Translations under genes and position numbers: made by a program | Part shown: positions 5,779 to 6,502 of the stretch, in pieces | Layout of the letters: every line of letters begins with the position of its first letter | How positions within the stretch are numbered: position 1 is the first letter of the stretch | Source: Clostridiales bacterium | Lineage (GTDB): Bacteria > Bacillota > Clostridia > Saccharofermentanales > UBA5734 | Length of the DNA: 6,502 nt | Assembly: GCA_007135995.1 (NCBI GenBank) | Contig: SLHU01000215.1 | Span: 1-6,502 of the forward strand | Reading direction: 5' to 3' | The notes under the pieces: model-generated | What the model was told of the DNA's origin: nothing | The model's input: only the letters and a program-made list of their open reading frames with translations | Databases searched by the model: none

Positions 5779-6502
5779 ATGAATGAGTTAAAAAAAGACC
5801 AGATCAGCATCCAGGAGATTATCGATCGCGACCAGCAGGTTTTTATGAATACCTTCGGCAGACGCACCCCGCTTTGTATAACCAGAGGTGAAGCTTGCTG
5901 GTTGTTCGATCAGGAAGGCCGGCGTTATCTTGACCTGATCGGCGGTATTGCGGTAAATGTGCTCGGGCATGCTCATCCCAGGCTGACAAAGGCAATCTGC
6001 CATCAGGCAGGTGAAGTCATTCACTGCTCAAATTATTACTATAATATGCCTCAGCTTGTTTTATCTGAGAAGCTGACCAGCCTGTTTGGAGGCGGGCGTG
6101 TATTTATTGCCAACAGCGGCGCGGAAGCAAACGAGGCGGCGATCAAGCTGGCGCGCGGCTACTTCTACAAAAAGGGCAAGGCGCGTGCCAAAATTGTCTG
6201 CACCAGCAAATCTTTTCACGGCCGCACGCTGGCGACTGCAACTGCCACCGGACAGCCTAAGTTCAGCGCGCCTTTCGCACCGCTCCCGAGCGGTTTCTTA
6301 CATATTCCATTCAATGATATAGATGCACTTGAAAAGGCGGTAGACGATAAAACCTGCGCGGTGCTGCTTGAACTGATCCAGGGAGAAAGCGGTGTCAGGC
6401 CAGCTGATCCTGCGTATGCGAAACGCGCTGAAGAATTGTGCCGGGAGACAGGCGCCCGCTTGATTATCGACGAGATTCAGACCGGCATGGGCCGTACCGG
6501 AC
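5779..6502 (+). CDS. argD: Acetylornithine aminotransferase (partial, C-terminus off the right edge)
   Basis: PLP-dependent class III aminotransferase. It converts N-acetylglutamate 5-semialdehyde plus glutamate to N2-acetylornithine, and members of this family often also act on succinyldiaminopimelate in lysine synthesis. The first 241 codons of an expected 395-400 are present. Seen: IGGIAVNVLGHAHP (54-67), SNYYYN (84-89), the PLP-phosphate loop NSGAEANEAAIKLAR (112-126), FHGRT (146-150), the substrate-side ELIQGESGV (198-206) and DEIQTGMGRTG (231-241), with D231 contacting the pyridine nitrogen. The PLP-binding lysine lies beyond the edge. ATG follows GGGAGG (5767-5772), which begins on the last base of the argB stop, with 6-base spacing. 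The 11-base gap from argB implies co-transcription. Related aminotransferases (ornithine, 4-aminobutyrate) share these motifs, but the arg context settles the call. Confidence 0.94.
   Translation, partial: MNELKKDQISIQEIIDRDQQVFMNTFGRRTPLCITRGEACWLFDQEGRRYLDLIGGIAVNVLGHAHPRLTKAICHQAGEVIHCSNYYYNMPQLVLSEKLTSLFGGGRVFIANSGAEANEAAIKLARGYFYKKGKARAKIVCTSKSFHGRTLATATATGQPKFSAPFAPLPSGFLHIPFNDIDALEKAVDDKTCAVLLELIQGESGVRPADPAYAKRAEELCRETGARLIIDEIQTGMGRTG

Overview
This window looks like the chromosome of a Gram-positive-lineage bacterium (Bacillota). The evidence is strong purine-rich Shine-Dalgarno sites, TTG and ATG starts, a stand-alone MsmX/UgpC-type sugar-transporter ATPase, a CdaR/PucR-type regulator beside ftsE, and an ArgR/AhrC-style operator on an arginine operon. 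The gene order msmX/ugpC - cdaR-like - ftsE, together with arg genes, suggests Negativicutes, but that is an inference from memory of gene order and needs a database check. No mobile element, tRNA, rRNA or CRISPR array is visible.

Left block, minus strand (1-2997): transcription runs right to left. An msmX/ugpC-like ATPase gene (1819-2934) has its own extended -10 promoter and ends at a strong intrinsic terminator (1765-1799). After it come a CdaR/PucR-type regulator (502-1611) with its own candidate promoter and, 61 bases on, ftsE. The ftsE gene starts at a TTG codon and runs off the left edge of the window. The ATPase is expected to power one or more carbohydrate importers whose permeases are not here. 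FtsE is the ATPase of the FtsEX divisome complex.

Centre (2935-3622): a 688-base divergent intergenic region. It holds the msmX promoter with dyad-symmetric sequence upstream, a weak 43-codon ORF, and the arg control region. The arg control region has a near-consensus promoter (TTGATA, 17 bases, TATAAT) overlaid by two tandem ARG-box-like sites 20 bp apart, then a second weaker promoter and a leader of about 160 bases with a stem-loop near its 5' end.

Right block, plus strand (3623-6502): argC, argB and the first 60% of argD, all in one direction and probably one operon. They encode successive steps from N-acetylglutamate to N-acetylornithine (ArgB, then ArgC, then ArgD). ArgB carries the N-terminal helix and C-terminal motifs of the arginine-feedback-inhibited class. 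argJ, often found between argC and argB in Bacillota, is absent. Its place is taken by a 156-base gap holding a 26-codon arginine-rich ORF and a stem-loop. Arginine therefore probably controls the pathway twice: at transcription through ArgR/AhrC and at the enzyme through ArgB.
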